From an uncultured Prolixibacteraceae bacterium (GTDB taxonomy: Bacteria > Bacteroidota > Bacteroidia > Bacteroidales > Prolixibacteraceae): DNA of 64,000 nt. The position numbers and the translations under genes are program-made. Position 1 is the first letter of the stretch. The number at the start of each line of letters is the position of its first letter. Shown here one piece after another: positions 61,839-64,000 of this stretch. The DNA lies in assembly GCA_903834475.1 (NCBI GenBank), contig CAILJH010000114.1:1-64000 (forward strand). Reading direction: 5' to 3'. The notes below the pieces were generated by a model. That model was not told the DNA's origin, made no database searches, and worked only from the letters and a program-made list of their open reading frames with translations.

Positions 61839-62705
61839 ATGATAAATAAAATCCTGACTCTGACCGCTATTTCACTCCTGCTATTTGCTTTCAAAAGTGA
61901 TAAAAAAGCCTACCAGATCTTTGATGACAAAGGAAAAGAGATGCATTATTCTCAACTACTGGAAGCTGCAAAAGAGGCCGATGTGATTCTTTTTGGCGAA
62001 TTCCATGAAAATCCGATCGATCATTGGCTGGAACAGGAACTTGCCAAAGATCTCTTTTCAGAAAAAAAGAACAACCTTGTTTTGAGTGCTGAAATGTTTG
62101 AGTCGGATGACCAGATCACGCTCGATGAATACCTTTCGGGATCAGTTTCAGAAAAAACCCTGAAAGACGAGGCCAAACTATGGACCAATTTCCCGAGCGA
62201 CTATAAACCTTTGCTGGATTTTGCAAAGAAAAATAAACTGCATTTTGTTGCAGCCAATATTCCACGACGTTATGCGAGCATGGTCTACTCCAAAGGATTA
62301 TTGAAATTGGACAGTATCAATCCGGAAGCCAAAAAATGGATCGCTCCGCTGCCGATAGCTTATGATAGCACCCTCCAGTGTTATGCTGATATCTTCAAAA
62401 AAGCTGAAGGTCACGGCGGGCAAAATCTGCCCAAATCGCAGGCGGTCAAAGATGCGACCATGGCATACTTTATCCTGAAAAACTGGTCTGCAGGAAAAAC
62501 ACTGATTCACTTCAACGGATCGTACCACAGCGACAATCATCAGGGAATAGTATGGTACCTCAAAAAATCCAATCCGTCTCTAAAAATAGTAACCATCGGA
62601 GCTGCGGAACAGAAGGAACTTGATGAGCTGGATAAGGAAAGCCTTGGACAAGCCGATTTTATTATTTGCACACCTGAATCGATGAGCAAGTCATACCGGC
62701 CATAA
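61839..62705 (+). CDS. ChaN family protein (haem/iron-related, Tiki/EreA-like superfamily)
   Basis: A 288-residue exported protein with a signal peptide (about 1-19). The ChaN domain opens with ADVILFGEFHENPIDHWLEQEL (about 48-69, the conserved GE-H motif) and has later His motifs in LIHFNGSYHSDNHQGI (about 229-244). Relatives bind haem or iron at the cell surface; others are proteases or esterases of the same fold. It probably takes part in iron handling, but no haem transporter lies nearby. Confidence 0.85.
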   Translation: MINKILTLTAISLLLFAFKSDKKAYQIFDDKGKEMHYSQLLEAAKEADVILFGEFHENPIDHWLEQELAKDLFSEKKNNLVLSAEMFESDDQITLDEYLSGSVSEKTLKDEAKLWTNFPSDYKPLLDFAKKNKLHFVAANIPRRYASMVYSKGLLKLDSINPEAKKWIAPLPIAYDSTLQCYADIFKKAEGHGGQNLPKSQAVKDATMAYFILKNWSAGKTLIHFNGSYHSDNHQGIVWYLKKSNPSLKIVTIGAAEQKELDELDKESLGQADFIICTPESMSKSYRP

Positions 62706-62811
62706 GATTTTCAGTTTTCATATTGCTGAAATTTTCTGAAGACTTCGCATCAATACAATCCGGAATTTTCTGTAACTTTCAGTAATTCAAACCTACTGAA
62801 TATCCGGAATA

Positions 62812-63501
62812 ATGAATACTCCAATCCTCTTCTACCTGACCGAACTTCTTTTTCCACGGCTTTGCGTGGTTTGCGGCGACAAGCTGATTGAGCAGGAAAA
62901 TTGGATTTGCCTGCATTGTTTGCACCATATTCCGCGCACCAACTTCCATCTGGAAACTGAAAACCGGGTGGCACAATTGTTCTACGGACGGGTAGAAATT
63001 GAATACGCAACTTCCTTCTTTTATTTCAGCAAAGGCAGCAAATACCAATCATTGTTGCATAACCTGAAATACAAAGGAATGAAGGAATTGGGTGAAGAAA
63101 TCGGGAAACATTTCGGAATTGATTTGATGCAATCGCCTCAATTTTCTTCGGTGGATGTGATTTGTCCGGTTCCGCTTCATCCGCAAAAAGAGAAGAAACG
63201 CGGCTACAACCAAAGCTGGTGGATTGCTTCAGGAATTGCCGGCCAAATGCAAAAAGAATTGTCGGATGATAACCTGAAACGAATAACCGCTACCGAAACA
63301 CAAACCCGAAAAACACGGTTCGAACGCTGGCAAAATGTTGAAGGGATTTTTGAACTCTTTCATCCTGAAAAATTTTCAGGAAAACATATTTTGCTAGTTG
63401 ATGATGTTGTCACAACCGGATCAACGCTGGAAGCCTGCGCCCAGGCTATTCTTTCCAAAACCGATGCCAAAGTGAGTATAGCCACGCTTGCCACGGCCTG
63501 A
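62812..63501 (+). CDS. ComF family phosphoribosyltransferase-like protein
   Basis: A 229-residue cytoplasmic protein. Two CxxC pairs in CVVCGDKLIEQENWICLHC (about 18-36) form the N-terminal zinc-ribbon-like part. The C-terminal phosphoribosyltransferase-like domain has CPVPLHPQKEKKRGYNQS (about 117-134) and the PRPP loop LLVDDVVTTGSTLEAC (about 197-212). ComF proteins support DNA uptake in some bacteria and are of unclear role in others; no competence genes are close. Confidence 0.92.
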   Translation: MNTPILFYLTELLFPRLCVVCGDKLIEQENWICLHCLHHIPRTNFHLETENRVAQLFYGRVEIEYATSFFYFSKGSKYQSLLHNLKYKGMKELGEEIGKHFGIDLMQSPQFSSVDVICPVPLHPQKEKKRGYNQSWWIASGIAGQMQKELSDDNLKRITATETQTRKTRFERWQNVEGIFELFHPEKFSGKHILLVDDVVTTGSTLEACAQAILSKTDAKVSIATLATA

Positions 63502-63506
63502 AAAAA

Positions 63507-64000
63507 CTATTCAAAAAAATGAGGAACAAACCGGCTGGTATTGTTTGTAATCAGTCCGTCTGATTCGCGGATGCCCATTCCGGCAGGTTCTCCGCCAATC
63601 AGCCAGCTACCGATTACCGGATGATTGCCACCAAAATCGGGTAAGGCAGCATATTGCTGGTAAATATATCCTTCGCTTCCATATTCACCTCCGGTTTTTT
63701 CAACTGATTTGCCATTGACCCAGATATCCACATTGGATCCTTCGCGCGAATAGATGGGCTTTTCAACAAAGTCACCGGACAATGGACGGGTAGTTTTGCA
63801 TGGAAGAATATATGGCGATCGTGGGAAAAGATCGTGGAGCACGGTCAGGATCATTTTGTTTGAAAGGATCATTTTCCAGGCAGGTTCGATCCACCAGCAT
63901 TTTTCACGGGTAGTGATGAGTTCCGGACCAAATTCTTCAGCCAGCATCCATTCGTAAGGATAAAGTTTAAAAATGGTTTCAATTTCTTCAAACTGGTCGT
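63507..64000 (-). CDS. Glutathionylspermidine synthase-like protein (partial)
   Basis: The C-terminal part of a larger gene that runs out of the window; the reading frame stays open to base 64000. Visible motifs EPAWKMILSNKMILTVLHDLFP, PCKTTRPLSGDFVEKPIYSREG and SWLIGGEPAGMGIRESDGLITNN belong to the ATP-grasp C-terminal domain of the glutathionylspermidine synthase family (PF03738-like). Relatives ligate amines to peptides; in Bacteroidota the product is unknown. The ATG at 63947 in the track is internal. Confidence 0.85.
   Translation of the reverse strand, partial: DQFEEIETIFKLYPYEWMLAEEFGPELITTREKCWWIEPAWKMILSNKMILTVLHDLFPRSPYILPCKTTRPLSGDFVEKPIYSREGSNVDIWVNGKSVEKTGGEYGSEGYIYQQYAALPDFGGNHPVIGSWLIGGEPAGMGIRESDGLITNNTSRFVPHFFE

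Noticed and set aside
1-64000. CRISPR array, tRNA, rRNA, complete IS or prophage
   Set aside because: No regularly spaced repeats with unique spacers, no cloverleaf-like or rRNA segments, and no transposase, integrase or phage structural genes were seen on either strand.

Overview
The window is a chromosomal segment of a Bacteroidota bacterium. It is most likely from the Bacteroidales/Marinilabiliales, and a Prolixibacteraceae-like genus would fit, but I cannot fix the genus by eye. The evidence is gene content: type IX secretion (T9SS) C-terminal sorting domains, a TonB-dependent receptor paired with a DUF4249 lipoprotein, an RprX/RprY-like two-component pair, a DUF6452-DUF6048 pair, a sigma54 regulator-LptE-SecG cluster, a MaeB malic enzyme, and promoters of the Bacteroidota type (TTG, 19-20 bp, TAnnTTTG). 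HydG, the [FeFe]-hydrogenase maturase, points to an anaerobic or fermentative life. Many secreted glycan-active proteins (CE7 esterase, GH18, GH29, GH2, a toroid-like protein, a LamG-phosphatase) suggest a polysaccharide or glycoconjugate degrader. I see no rRNA, tRNA, CRISPR, complete insertion sequence or phage.

Layout. 1-7.5 kb: pyrF, a VTT membrane protein, apbE, an HAE3-type RND exporter, a CE7 esterase and marC. 7.8-12.3 kb (minus strand): maeB, a secreted esterase and purN. 12.4-17.1 kb (plus): acpP-fabF-rnc, then rprX-rprY. 17.2-20.4 kb (minus): a T9SS-secreted GH18 protein and lepA. 20.5-26.9 kb: DUF6452-DUF6048, a small Cys-rich exported protein, hydG, a membrane protein, and an XRE-cupin regulator with an acyl-CoA synthetase. 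27.2-32.2 kb: two large T9SS cargo genes that share a LamG-like domain. 32.4-36.1 kb: kdsB divergent from the sigma54 regulator-lptE-TPR-secG cluster. 36.2-47.5 kb: a fucosidase, the TonB receptor/DUF4249 pair, twin FAS1 lipoproteins and a GH2 enzyme. 47.5-51.9 kb (minus): an AAA ATPase between two copies of the 3' end of a LolC/E-type permease gene, then that permease, a methyltransferase and rbfA. 52-61 kb: a YqaA protein, a toroid-like secreted protein, and a TetR-TolC-adaptor-RND efflux operon. 61-64 kb: a lone antitoxin-like gene, chaN-like, comF and a partial glutathionylspermidine-synthase-like gene.

The most unusual content is non-coding. (1) Inverted arrays of short words (7 nt at three loci, 10 nt at one) fill intergenic spaces. 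One abuts the TTG start codon of the lolC/E-like gene, and one sits in frame inside the signal-peptide region of the DUF4249 lipoprotein. (2) The ATPase gene lies between long imperfect direct repeats derived from the lolC/E 3' end, and one of these is a decayed pseudogene piece. (3) rnc carries a perfect 14-bp hairpin followed by a U-rich tract inside its first 20 codons. (4) Two MITE-like elements have different terminal inverted repeats but share a 27-nt core. (5) A palindrome family related to CTGACAGGTTT occurs three times at gene ends.

All alignments and counts were made by eye. Family names come from recognition of motifs, not from database searches.
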